Source: a virus
Length of the DNA stretch: 30,634 nucleotides
Strand: one strand, 5' to 3'
Virus record (IMG/VR): IMGVR_UViG_3300037189_005260
Location: 1 to 30,634 of that record
The translations under genes were made by a program, and so were the position numbers. The notes under the pieces were generated by a model. That model worked only from the letters and a program-made list of their open reading frames with translations, was not told the DNA's origin and made no database searches. Shown piece by piece: positions 13,616 to 24,748 of the stretch (position 1 is its first letter; every line of letters begins with the position of its first letter).

Positions 13616-13831
13616 ATGAGAGACTTATTTAATGACAAAGAATTACAATTTATCGATTCCTATAGAGACTCTCAAGATCTCTCTAAAATCAGAATTAAAA
13701 AACTCCACGGACTCTATAAAAAAGCAACCGGAATCCGCGAACATAACTGTTTTTGTGAAATGGAACAAAGAAGAGAATTCAAACATTTCTTCTACATCTG
13801 GTTCGACAACGTTACTTGGGGAGCAATTTAG
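13616..13831 (+). CDS. Small conserved-looking protein with CFC motif
   Basis: A 71-residue charged protein starting one base after the holin-like gene stop: KELQFIDSYRDSQDLSKIRIKKLHGLYKKATGIREHNCFCEMEQRREFKHFFYIWFD. The 'K-LHGLYKKATG' and 'CFC---RR-EFK-FFY-WF' segments look like a compact folded domain, and codon use is normal. No family can be named. An overlapping frame from 13632 also reads open but its N-terminal part is unlike protein, so this frame is preferred. Confidence 0.65.
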   Translation: MRDLFNDKELQFIDSYRDSQDLSKIRIKKLHGLYKKATGIREHNCFCEMEQRREFKHFFYIWFDNVTWGAI

Positions 13832-13832
13832 G

Positions 13833-14360
13833 ATGAGTGCATCGGATTTGTCTAGAGAATTTACTAAAAACTTTCAGGACATCGAGACTTATACTAAAAA
13901 ACTAATTAACTATTTAGGTAAGCCTATAGACTCCAGTTGGATAATGAGTGAATGTTATTTATATTTACATAGTAATATAAATCAACTAGACACACCCCGA
14001 ACAATGATTAGTTATGCTAAGAATTGGATTAAGAATAATCTTAAATGGACTAACTCACCACTTAATAGACAGATAAGAGTTAATAACTTATCTACGGATT
14101 CTCCAACAATTCCTGGTACTTCTGGTGTATTCCTTTTTGATTCCGACGAAATAATAGACCAACTTCAAGATTTTCGCGAGAATCTGTCTACATACGATAA
14201 GAGATTGTTCAACATCTATTATGATCTTGACCTAAGAAAGGGTAAAGAAATAGCTGAGCACTTGGATATTTCTATATCTTCTGCTTATCCTATTATTAAG
14301 GAGTGTAAGAAACTAGAACATAAATTAAGAAACCATATTAAATTAAACAATCCGTATTAA
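13833..14360 (+). CDS. Sigma-factor-like DNA-binding protein
   Basis: The ATG at 13833, one base after the previous stop, gives 175 residues. The C-terminal third (LSTYDKRLFNIYYDLDLRKGKEIAEHLDISISSAYPIIKECKKLEHKLRNHI) matches sigma-70 region 4 layout: 'L---DR-LF--YY-L---KGKEIAE-L-ISISSAY-IIKE-K-L--KLR'. The N-terminal part is helical and Trp-rich (SYAKNWIKNNLKWTNSPLNRQIRV), where region 2 would be, but is not clearly recognisable. It may direct RNA polymerase to phage promoters or regulate packaging genes. It directly precedes TerS (one base between). Confidence 0.6.
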   Translation: MSASDLSREFTKNFQDIETYTKKLINYLGKPIDSSWIMSECYLYLHSNINQLDTPRTMISYAKNWIKNNLKWTNSPLNRQIRVNNLSTDSPTIPGTSGVFLFDSDEIIDQLQDFRENLSTYDKRLFNIYYDLDLRKGKEIAEHLDISISSAYPIIKECKKLEHKLRNHIKLNNPY

Positions 14361-14361
14361 T

Positions 14362-14880
14362 ATGTCAAATAAACCAGAAGTTATTAACAATAAGGATGAT
14401 ATCTATTATCACGTAACAGAACGATTCCAAGAATTAAAAGAAATGAGTCTAGATTTAGTAGAAGATCTAGATGATGTTGCTGGGACGGAAAGGTTAACTT
14501 ATAAACAAAGAGTTTATGTAAACGAATATTGTAATTCTTTAAACGGAACACAAGCAGCTCTTCGTGCTGGATTTAATCCAAAGCATGCTAATGAACAATC
14601 CCAAAGATATCTAGCAAATCCAAAATTACAACGTGCTATAGTTCGTAGATTAAATGCCCTATCATTTGTTAGTGCTATAAGTAAAGAAACTATTATAACT
14701 GAACTATTCCAGATATATGAAAATCTTTTAACTGCGTCCAAACAAGATTATGCACTACAACTTAAATCGTTAGAGATAATAAGTAGGCTACAGGGTTACT
14801 ATAATCCTCAGCAACAAATTAACATACAAGACAATTCCGTAGAAGGAATAAAAATCACTATAATCAATCCAAATGAATGA
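14362..14880 (+). CDS. terS: Terminase small subunit
   Basis: A 172-residue protein. Residues about 44-95 carry the Terminase_2 pattern LTYKQRVYVNEYCNSLNGTQAALRAGFNPKHANEQSQRYLANPKLQRAI, the helix-turn-helix DNA-binding domain that recognises viral DNA for packaging. A helical oligomerisation region follows (ETIITELFQIYENLLTASKQDYALQLKSLEIISRLQGYY), then a short beta tail. TerL is downstream but separated by a small frame and an HNH gene. The GeneBank-style symbol reflects function only. Confidence 0.85.
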   Translation: MSNKPEVINNKDDIYYHVTERFQELKEMSLDLVEDLDDVAGTERLTYKQRVYVNEYCNSLNGTQAALRAGFNPKHANEQSQRYLANPKLQRAIVRRLNALSFVSAISKETIITELFQIYENLLTASKQDYALQLKSLEIISRLQGYYNPQQQINIQDNSVEGIKITIINPNE

Positions 14881-15037
14881 ATTTTTAACTAAAGAAGAAA
14901 AGGAAAGAATTAAATTACGGGTGGAAAAAGCCCTAGATAATTTAAGAACTAAATACGAGAATATTAATTTAGCAGAAAAAACACATGAGCAAAGAAAAAG
15001 AGATCTGGATGAGTATACCAGGATACGAGGATTATAA
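14873..15037 (+). CDS. Small charged helical protein, possibly truncated by HNH insertion
   Basis: An ATG at 14873, overlapping the TerS stop by eight bases, opens a 54-residue frame: MNEFLTKEEKERIKLRVEKALDNLRTKYENINLAEKTHEQRKRDL, then EYTRIRGL. The first 37 residues look like a real charged helix; the last 17 are encoded in the overlap with the HNH start and are probably not native. This suggests an old gene between TerS and TerL cut short when the HNH gene entered. It could also be a non-coding spacer. Confidence 0.4.
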   Translation: MNEFLTKEEKERIKLRVEKALDNLRTKYENINLAEKTHEQRKRDLDEYTRIRGL

Positions 15038-15497
15038 GGTAAGCGACCAAGGAAGGGTTAAGAGTCTTAAGTTTGGTAAGGAAAAAATTTTAGAACCTAT
15101 TTTAAATAAAGAATATTTAAAGGTTAATTTATTTAAAAATTGTAAAAAGAAAAATTATACAGTACATAATTTAGTTGCTATAACTTTCTTAGATCATATT
15201 CCAAACAGAATGGAAGGAGTTATAGATCATATTAATGGTATTAAAACCGATAATAGTTTAAAAAATCTTAGAATAGTATCTCAAAGAGAAAATACTACAT
15301 TTGGATGGCTTAAAAAAGAAACTTCTAGCAAATATCCAGGAGTTTGTATGCGTAAGAATTCTAAAAAATGGAGATCTTGTATTTATATAAACGGTAAACA
15401 AAAACATCTGGGTTACTTCGACACGGAGGAACTGGCCAGCCGGGCATACCAGGACAAATTAAAAGAGTTAAATGAATTTAGAAATCCAAGCAACTAA
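14985..15497 (+). CDS. HNH homing endonuclease between terminase genes
   Basis: A 170-residue NUMOD4-HNH-AP2 protein: KEIWMSIPGYEDYKVSDQGRVKSL, then TVHNLVAITFLDHIPNRME and VIDHINGIKTDNSLKNLRIVS, and the C-terminal SSKYPGVCMRKNSKKWRSCI to LGYFDTEELASRAYQDKLKEL. It starts inside a small frame and its last nine codons overlap the start of TerL by 26 bases. Bases about 15408-15460, coding for part of the AP2-like domain, are GC-rich (GGCCAGCCGGGC) in a gene otherwise very AT-rich, pointing to mosaic origin. Intergenic HNH genes next to terminase are common in phages. Confidence 0.9.
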   Translation: MSKEKEIWMSIPGYEDYKVSDQGRVKSLKFGKEKILEPILNKEYLKVNLFKNCKKKNYTVHNLVAITFLDHIPNRMEGVIDHINGIKTDNSLKNLRIVSQRENTTFGWLKKETSSKYPGVCMRKNSKKWRSCIYINGKQKHLGYFDTEELASRAYQDKLKELNEFRNPSN

Positions 15498-16653
15498 TGT
15501 ATTTTCCCGAACGTGGGAAGCAATTAATAGTGATTGTAGATTCATAAGGTCAGAGGGAGGTTCCAGAAGCTCTAAGACCTACAGTCTTATGCAGGTAATC
15601 ATACTTTATTGTTTACAACATCCACGGACATCTTTCTCAGTAGTCCGTGCTTCCTTCCCCGCTCTTCGTGGTTCTGTACTTAGGGACTTCTTCGAGATCT
15701 TAGATAATCTTGGATTATATGATGTAAAGAATCATAGCAAAACAGAAAACATTTATAAGTTTCCTAATGGTTCTTATGTAGAATTTTTCTCTGCGGACGA
15801 CCAACAAAAACTTCGTGGGCGTAAAAGAGACTTTTGTCTAGTAAATGAGGCAAATGAATTAGACTATGATTCCTTCCAGCAATTAAATCTTAGAACCACT
15901 AAAAAAATGTTGGTAGACTACAATCCATCAGCTGTCGAAAGTTACTTGTATCATCTTCCAGAAGATAAGACTATTTCTATCCATTCAACCTATAAGGATA
16001 ATCCATTTTTGACAGACGAGATTATCCAAGAAATAGAGAACTATAAGTATACCGACGAAGATTATTATCAGATCTTTACCCTCGGTCAACGTTGCTTCTC
16101 AAGAGAGAATGTATTTTCTAAATGGGATATCCTAAAGACACGCCCAGAATATCTAACAGAATCCATTTATGCTATTGACTTTGGCTGGACGCATCCTACT
16201 GCCTTAGTTAAACTTTGGTACCATCCTAATCACAATGAGATATTCTTAGAAGAGGTCATATATGAATCTAATTTAACATCCCAGGATCTTATAGACAAGA
16301 TGAATAAATTAAGAGTAGATAGTTCTAAGATGTTAGTATGCGAGACTGCTAGACCGGAGATTGTAAACGATTTAAAACGGGTTGGTTACAAATGCGTAGC
16401 TGCACAAAAAGATGTCAAAGAAGGTATACTAGTGGTCAAGGGATTTAAAGTTACTGTAAGCGAAGATGCTAAGAATATACAGAAAGAGAATTATAACTAC
16501 AGATACAAAAAGGTAAATGGGATTATCTTGGAAGAACCCGTGAAGCTTTGGGACGATGCCATGGATGCTATTAGATATGGATGCTTCTATATTAAAAAGT
16601 ATGGTCTTAAGAAGTCTAATACCCCAGGCCAAATCTACTCGTTTGAGATATAA
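15472..16653 (+). CDS. terL: Terminase large subunit (Terminase_3/PBSX type)
   Basis: A 393-residue packaging motor. ATPase half: Walker A-like GGSRSSKT (residues 29-36), Walker B FCLVNE (about 121-126) and coupling region around NPSAVESYLYHL. Nuclease half: YAIDFGWTHPTALVKL with the first catalytic Asp near residue 235, LVCETARPEIVNDLKRVG, and the last Asp pair in LWDDAMDAIRYG (about 359-370). It cuts and translocates genome DNA into the prohead. The ATG at 15472 is used because LEIQATNVFSRTWEA is the usual TerL start; it lies inside the end of the HNH gene. Confidence 0.93.
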   Translation: MNLEIQATNVFSRTWEAINSDCRFIRSEGGSRSSKTYSLMQVIILYCLQHPRTSFSVVRASFPALRGSVLRDFFEILDNLGLYDVKNHSKTENIYKFPNGSYVEFFSADDQQKLRGRKRDFCLVNEANELDYDSFQQLNLRTTKKMLVDYNPSAVESYLYHLPEDKTISIHSTYKDNPFLTDEIIQEIENYKYTDEDYYQIFTLGQRCFSRENVFSKWDILKTRPEYLTESIYAIDFGWTHPTALVKLWYHPNHNEIFLEEVIYESNLTSQDLIDKMNKLRVDSSKMLVCETARPEIVNDLKRVGYKCVAAQKDVKEGILVVKGFKVTVSEDAKNIQKENYNYRYKKVNGIILEEPVKLWDDAMDAIRYGCFYIKKYGLKKSNTPGQIYSFEI

Positions 16654-16674
16654 CGAAAAAGATAAGGGGATTAA

Positions 16675-16684
16675 GTAATATATA
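16675..16684 (+). promoter_or_regulatory. GTAATATATA motif upstream of tail operon
   Basis: Exact GTAATATATA ending 17 bases before the ATG at 16702, in the short gap after TerL, with the same spacing as at the portal gene. Confidence 0.5.
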
Positions 16685-16701
16685 AGTAAATAAATTAACT
16701 A

Positions 16702-18147
16702 ATGGCGATTACAATAGTTGGTCAACCAAATCAGATAATGCCTGCGTATAATCCCGTAGTGTATTACATATATTCTAATAACGTAGCACAACCTGCATTC
16801 AGATATCTAATACAGGTATATGATTCTGGTACTAATACACTTCTTGGGGAGTTTAAAATAGCACCAAGACCCACGGACAATTACGGATACGTAGATGTTT
16901 CTAAGATAGTCCAATCTCGAGTATCTAGTTATCTTAATAACACCTCCACGTTTTCTCCAGCGGATACTGGAACTGTTTATAACTATGATATTAAGTTCGG
17001 AGAGGAATATGTGGTTAGTAAACCATGGACATCTTATTCATTAAGTAGTAATTCTAACTATCCAAGTTTTACCCAGATAGCTTGTACTGGTCATGGATAT
17101 TCGGTTAACGACCAAGTAAACATGTCTACAACTTTAACATATACTGATGCAAGACAAACGTTAAATGGTTTCTTTACTGTTGTAGCAGTGCCTAATGCTA
17201 ACTCTTTCATAATCAATTTAACTTATCCTGTTGGATTAGGTTCAGCATCAGGGAAGGTTCAATATGCTGATAATAGAAGAGTAAGATACACAAACCTTAC
17301 AAGTTTATTAAATCGTAGAGTATTTAATAGGGCTTATACATTTGAGAATTTTCTAACTTATAATCAATCCCAGATTATCCTAGGATCTTCCACAAGTCAG
17401 ATCTTAACTAATGCACCTGCAGATGGGTTCTATATTAGATCGGACCAAAAGTTATTTTGGAATTTCTGGGATAATAAACAGAATCTATGTAGAAGAGTTA
17501 TATTCCAGAATGATGCGGGGGAACAATATTATATTAGTACTTCAGGGACTGCTAGTTTTATTAAACAGGTTAATGTGGCGAATGGAGCTACTGTTACTCC
17601 GATTGGGGGTGCAACACTACCTTTGGTTAAGTCCACAACTAAGTATTATGATGTATGGGCTACAGATTCAGCTACATTGACCACACAGAGTTCTGAGAAA
17701 CAAAGACTTTATATAGACACGGAATGTCCTATTAACGAAACCCAAATACTATTCTTAGACCGTTCAGGATCTTGGAGTTCTTATAGTTTCCCGTTAAGAC
17801 AAATAGAATCTGGTAACGTTACCAGAGAGGTTTACAGAAAAGAATTAGGCAATCTTAAGAATGGTGCATACACCTATACAACTTTAGACACTGGTATGAC
17901 CAATTGGTTTATCTCAGACACTAAGAGTTACACTTTAAATACTAGTTGGATGACCGATGAGATGAGTGTTTACTTCCAAGAACTTATAACAAGCCCACAG
18001 ACTTATGTTAAGTTCGATGGGTCTACTAACTTCCTTGCTTGTCAGATTGTTAATAGTAATTATGTTGTAGAAAGAACTAAGAATAAAAAGCTAATTAGAA
18101 AGACTATAGAGATTAGATTAGCAAACAATGATAACATCAATATATGA
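16702..18147 (+). CDS. Tail structural protein with phage FCCH-like insert
   Basis: A 481-residue beta-rich protein. N-terminal domain: MAITIVGQPNQIMPAYNPVVYYIYSNN, then FKIAPRPTDNYGYVDVSKIVQS. Residues about 115-195 contain an insert with GHGYSVNDQVNMS, LNGFFTVVAVPNANSFII, the pattern of a small beta domain (ubiquitin-activating-enzyme FCCH-like) common in phage virion proteins. The C-terminal half is beta-rich with an ILFLDRSGSWSSYSF segment. This type of protein accompanies the large distal-tail protein in Bacteroidota phages; a distal tail or baseplate role is inferred. The next gene overlaps its stop by four bases. Confidence 0.7.
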   Translation: MAITIVGQPNQIMPAYNPVVYYIYSNNVAQPAFRYLIQVYDSGTNTLLGEFKIAPRPTDNYGYVDVSKIVQSRVSSYLNNTSTFSPADTGTVYNYDIKFGEEYVVSKPWTSYSLSSNSNYPSFTQIACTGHGYSVNDQVNMSTTLTYTDARQTLNGFFTVVAVPNANSFIINLTYPVGLGSASGKVQYADNRRVRYTNLTSLLNRRVFNRAYTFENFLTYNQSQIILGSSTSQILTNAPADGFYIRSDQKLFWNFWDNKQNLCRRVIFQNDAGEQYYISTSGTASFIKQVNVANGATVTPIGGATLPLVKSTTKYYDVWATDSATLTTQSSEKQRLYIDTECPINETQILFLDRSGSWSSYSFPLRQIESGNVTREVYRKELGNLKNGAYTYTTLDTGMTNWFISDTKSYTLNTSWMTDEMSVYFQELITSPQTYVKFDGSTNFLACQIVNSNYVVERTKNKKLIRKTIEIRLANNDNINI

Positions 18148-20834
18148 TAAATCAGATAACTAAAATACAACTTGTAGGTACTCTTAAAGGATATCTAGAT
18201 GTTGCTGAAGCAGTCCCAGTTCCAATGACCTATTCCGTTGGGGATATCCGAGATATCTCTAAGAGAACTGGTGCATTTTCCAAGAGTATAGTTCTACCAA
18301 ATACCAAGAACAATGCTAATCTGTTAAACCATTACTTTGATATTAACATTCAAGCTGGGACTTTTAATGTTAACAAATTACAAGAATGTATACTGCTTCA
18401 GAATAATATTCCTGTTACTCAGAATGCTTATATTCAATTAGTAAATGTTAAAAAGATACAAAACGTACAAACAGAGGACGACTTTGTAGAATACGAGGTT
18501 CTTATTAAAGATAATGTATCGGATTTCTTTAGTAAACTTGGAGGATCTGAATTACAAGAATTAGATTTTAGTTCTTTTATTCATGCCTATACTTCGGATA
18601 ATATAATAGCATCTTATAATCACACCTGGCAGAACGGATACAAATATGTTTTACCTTGGATCGATATGCCCTCGGGAACTCTTCCTAAGTATATGCTTGC
18701 AGAACTTAAACCAGCTATTTATGCTAAACAATTCTGGGATAAAATACATGCTGAAGTTGGATTTAGCTATCAATGGGATACTTTATCTGCTTCCAATGTT
18801 AGATTTGATAAATGTTTGATTCCTTATAATGCTAGTGATGATAAATTAACTGAGGAGACTTTAGAGGCTTTAAAAGTAATCGCTACCACAAGCCCAGGTA
18901 CAACAGATTACGAACCATTTCCACCGATGACCAACCAGAATTATGCTTGGTATAAAACTATAACATTCCCGGTGGAAGTCTTGGATACTCAGGGATTTTA
19001 CACACCAGCACAATCTAAATATACATGTGCATACAACCTAAATGCACCTCAGGGATATGATGTTGTATTTGACGTTGACTATGATTTAATTTTTGATAAT
19101 ACCAATGTTATTCCTGCATATTTCCAAGGATCTGGGCAGTACCAACCATATATTCAGGTACTTAAAAATGGAAGTGGAGTTTATACGCCTAAACAATATA
19201 TAGGACCTGCAACTCAGTTTGCTTATTATAATGTTGGTCTAACAAGTTTACCTGCTACTTCATTACCACCAGGAGAAAATATAACCTATTCTATTAACAG
19301 TCAATTTAGCCAAACCTATACTCAATTTAGTCAAGGTAATTACATGAACTTTAGAATTGGTTTATGGCAATTTGGTGGGGGTGTTAATAACTGGGTAGAT
19401 TCTAATGGTAGTGATTTACCTAATAGTGTACAACCAATCATCAGAGTTAGATCTATAAAGATGACTATAAACGTTAATGCTTCAACATTAGTTTATGGAT
19501 TCCCAATTAATCTAAATTCTTACATACCTAAGAAGATCAAAAAGTCTGATTTCGTTAAGAGTATTTGTATGATGTACAACTTATTCGTAGAAACAGACCC
19601 GAATGATCCTAATAGATTAATCTACAAACACAGGGATCAGTTCTACGATACTGGGAAATCCGTGGATTGGACTGATAAATTAGCTAAAAATAAGGATCAA
19701 GATCTTAAATTTCTTCCTGAATTAAGCAGTAAAAGAATGATATTGTCCTATAAAGAAGACAAGGATAATGCTAATATTACTTATACGGCAGCCACTAAAG
19801 AAGTATATGGTCAGCAAGAAATAATATTCCAGAATGAATACATTAAAGGAATAGAAACTAAGCAACTTATATTCTCAGCAAGTCCAGTACAAAGTACAGG
19901 ATTCGGTACAGTTAATCCATTATACAATGGACAATCCCCGAATACTAATATCAGGATCTTATTAGACAATGGGAAAAAAACTTGTGGACAATACCAAATA
20001 CAAAACTCTACAACTAATATAGTTACTGTAGCTAACTATCCAGAAATTTCCCATTTTGATAATATTACAAATCCTGGATTTGACTTAAACTTTGGTATCT
20101 GTGATTTCTATTTCTATGATATCGTTAACACAACACAGAATAATCTTTATAATAATTTTTGGCGCCGTACGATGGCTCAAATAGACCAAGGTAAGCTTCT
20201 AACTGCCTACTTTGCTTTAGATGAAACAGACATAGCTAAAATGAAGTTAAACGATAAGATTAGAATAGACAACTCTTATTGGAATATTAACAAGATTATA
20301 GATTACAATGCTGGAAGCAACCAATTAACTAAAGTTGAATTAATGTCTGTAGATCCTGACCTTAATCTTCCTGGATTTGGTAGAGTCTCTGTGGTTAAAC
20401 CTGGATACGTAGTTAGTACACCATTTAAACCTTTATTACCTGTAGTTCCTATTAAGACCGTTAAACAAGTAAATCTAGATTTAGCTTCCGAAAGAAGTTA
20501 CATGACTTCCGTTATTAACACTTCCCGTAGTAGCATGGTACTTGGAACTGGAAATACTCTTAAAGATGGATTTTCTGGGATTGTAATAGGAGAAGGAATT
20601 GAAGCTACGGAAACGGGAATATATATTGGTGAGACTTATATCGGAGGAGATGGAGCTGTTAACTTTACAGGACTTAAAATAATAGATGCAGGATTTAACA
20701 CAGTTATGAACTTAAATAAAACAAATTGGACAGATATTATAGATGGTGGAGAAGACACAGTTCGTAAGATGGGAGGTCAAGCACAAGATAGACCAATTAT
20801 CGATGGAGCAGACAGTGACGAACCTTTAATATAA
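18144..20834 (+). CDS. Large distal-tail/baseplate-like protein
   Basis: An 896-residue protein. N-terminal 170 residues: VPMTYSVGDIRDISKRTGAFSKSIVLPNTKNNANLLNHYFDINI, then FNVNKLQECILL and DFFSKLGGSELQELDFSSF, a pattern I associate with large tail proteins of Bacteroidota phages. Middle (to about residue 745) is beta-rich with VKSICMMYNLFVETDPNDPNRLIYKHRDQFYD, similar in layout to baseplate hub/tail-associated proteins. The last 100 residues (TSRSSMVLGTGNTLKDGFSGIVIGEGIEATETGIYIGE) are Gly-rich and may join to fibres. Partner and function are inferred from size and from the fibre genes that follow. Confidence 0.7.
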   Translation: MINQITKIQLVGTLKGYLDVAEAVPVPMTYSVGDIRDISKRTGAFSKSIVLPNTKNNANLLNHYFDINIQAGTFNVNKLQECILLQNNIPVTQNAYIQLVNVKKIQNVQTEDDFVEYEVLIKDNVSDFFSKLGGSELQELDFSSFIHAYTSDNIIASYNHTWQNGYKYVLPWIDMPSGTLPKYMLAELKPAIYAKQFWDKIHAEVGFSYQWDTLSASNVRFDKCLIPYNASDDKLTEETLEALKVIATTSPGTTDYEPFPPMTNQNYAWYKTITFPVEVLDTQGFYTPAQSKYTCAYNLNAPQGYDVVFDVDYDLIFDNTNVIPAYFQGSGQYQPYIQVLKNGSGVYTPKQYIGPATQFAYYNVGLTSLPATSLPPGENITYSINSQFSQTYTQFSQGNYMNFRIGLWQFGGGVNNWVDSNGSDLPNSVQPIIRVRSIKMTINVNASTLVYGFPINLNSYIPKKIKKSDFVKSICMMYNLFVETDPNDPNRLIYKHRDQFYDTGKSVDWTDKLAKNKDQDLKFLPELSSKRMILSYKEDKDNANITYTAATKEVYGQQEIIFQNEYIKGIETKQLIFSASPVQSTGFGTVNPLYNGQSPNTNIRILLDNGKKTCGQYQIQNSTTNIVTVANYPEISHFDNITNPGFDLNFGICDFYFYDIVNTTQNNLYNNFWRRTMAQIDQGKLLTAYFALDETDIAKMKLNDKIRIDNSYWNINKIIDYNAGSNQLTKVELMSVDPDLNLPGFGRVSVVKPGYVVSTPFKPLLPVVPIKTVKQVNLDLASERSYMTSVINTSRSSMVLGTGNTLKDGFSGIVIGEGIEATETGIYIGETYIGGDGAVNFTGLKIIDAGFNTVMNLNKTNWTDIIDGGEDTVRKMGGQAQDRPIIDGADSDEPLI

Positions 20835-20877
20835 AGATATCAACTTAAAGATAATATAACTATACAAAAAAATTCTA

Positions 20878-23501
<2,624 letters not shown>

Positions 23502-23502
<1 letters not shown>

Positions 23503-24173
23503 TGCCATCAATAATAAACCCATATACTAAAGTTTGCAGTGGAGATGCTATCTCCACTACTTCTTTAGGTGCTTATTACAAGTTTAACGGAGACGTAACA
23601 GATTCATCTGGTAATGGACTAAATGGAACTGCTTATAATACTCCAGCATATGTTGCAGGAAAATACCAGAACGGAATAAAACTTAACGGTACAAGTCAAT
23701 ATGTTTCTGTTTCAGATAATACTTTATTCGAAGGATCTGGTGGTAATATCTCGGTATTTGCTTGGATAAATTGTGTAGATTTCGAGGGTCCTTGTCATAT
23801 TGCAGCTAAATATAGTGCATCTTTTACAGGCTATAGATTAGTACCAAGAGGTGGATTAGATACATTAGTAAGTATGGGAGGAGTTAATATAAGTAGAGGA
23901 GTAGGACCTAGTGCAAATACCTGGGCTCATTTAGGATTTACTTATAATAATAATGTCTTAAAAATATATTTAAACGGAGTTCAAGACGGAACTGATGCAA
24001 CAATAGGAGCACAAACTATAGCAAATACTGAAATTTTTACTATAGGTAGATCATCCCAAGGAAGTTTTGGATTCTGTAACGGAAGTATAGATGAACTTAA
24101 TGTTTGGCAAAGAGTATTATCATCAACCGAAGTAGCTAATTTATACAATTCAACTTGTCCACTTAAAGCTTAA
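23502..24173 (+). CDS. LamG/concanavalin-like lectin domain protein
   Basis: A 223-residue protein that is almost entirely one Laminin G3-type jelly-roll: LGAYYKFNGDVTDSSGNGLNGTAYNTPAYVAGKYQNGIKLNGTSQYVSV, then SVFAWINCVDFEG, WAHLGFTYNNNVLKIYLNGVQDG and GSIDELNVWQRVLSSTEVANLYN. Such domains bind sugars and are frequent in phage adhesion proteins. Its A of ATG overlaps the fibre gene stop (TAATG). Likely attached to or part of the tail tip; no signal peptide. Confidence 0.85.
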
Positions 24174-24174
24174 T

Positions 24175-24381
24175 ATGGAATACACAACTTCAAAAACAGT
24201 AACAGATTTAGAATTCGAAACGGTATATCATAATGATGATATTAATATCGATACAGAATTAAATATTCAATTTAGAAATGAACATCCTGACTATAATATA
24301 TTAGGAACAATTGGATATTTAACAGATAACGGAGACGGTACTAAAACTTACAATATAACATTTACTTACGAAGTAAATTAA
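24175..24381 (+). CDS. Small protein of unknown function in fibre cluster
   Basis: A 68-residue acidic protein, beta-strand-like: SKTVTDLEFETVYHNDDINIDTELNIQFRNEHPDYNILGTIGYLTDNGDGTKTYNITFTYEV. Starts one base after the LamG gene stop. No family recognised; a fibre chaperone or minor tail component is possible. Confidence 0.6.
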   Translation: MEYTTSKTVTDLEFETVYHNDDINIDTELNIQFRNEHPDYNILGTIGYLTDNGDGTKTYNITFTYEVN

Positions 24382-24394
24382 CATAATAAAACTA

Positions 24395-24730
24395 ATGAAT
24401 TTACTACAACAAATAGCAGAAAACTTAGGGGCAACAGGACCTGTCGGAGGTTCTTGGATGCAAACCATAGCAATTCAAGAAGGAGCTACAGGTCCTGTAG
24501 GAGGATCTTGGATTCAGTCTTGGGCTAATGCTGTCGGAGTTACTGGACCTCTTGGAGGTTCTTGGATACAGTCTATAGCAAACCATTATGGAGTTACTGG
24601 AGGACAAGGAGATTGGCTAATTGGTATACAAGAAGGAACCACTGGTATTTCACCGTCTAACTGGATTTTAGCTAATGGAACTTGGAACGATAATGGAGTC
24701 TGGGATGATAATGCAGAATGGATCGATTAA
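24395..24730 (+). CDS. 18-residue repeat protein with GxTGPxGGSW motif
   Basis: A 111-residue protein made of repeats. After MNLLQQIAENL, itself like a half unit, three 18-residue units start at residues 12, 30 and 48: GATGPVGGSWMQTIAIQE, then GATGPVGGSWIQSWANAV, then GVTGPLGGSWIQSIANHY. Two degenerate units follow, and the end is a Trp/Asp/Asn-rich tail (NWILANGTWNDNGVWDDNAEWID). Each unit joins a collagen-like turn to a short amphipathic helix. No family recognised. It sits in the fibre cluster with A/T-rich spacing and normal codon use, so it is probably a real virion protein. Confidence 0.75.
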   Translation: MNLLQQIAENLGATGPVGGSWMQTIAIQEGATGPVGGSWIQSWANAVGVTGPLGGSWIQSIANHYGVTGGQGDWLIGIQEGTTGISPSNWILANGTWNDNGVWDDNAEWID

Positions 24731-24748
24731 AATAAATAAAAAAACAAT

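Noticed and set aside
13632-13832. N-terminal extension of the sigma-like gene from an ATG at 13632
   Set aside because: It would overlap almost all of the 71-residue gene at 13616, and the extra residues are low-complexity and unlike a protein domain. The ATG at 13833 directly follows the previous stop.
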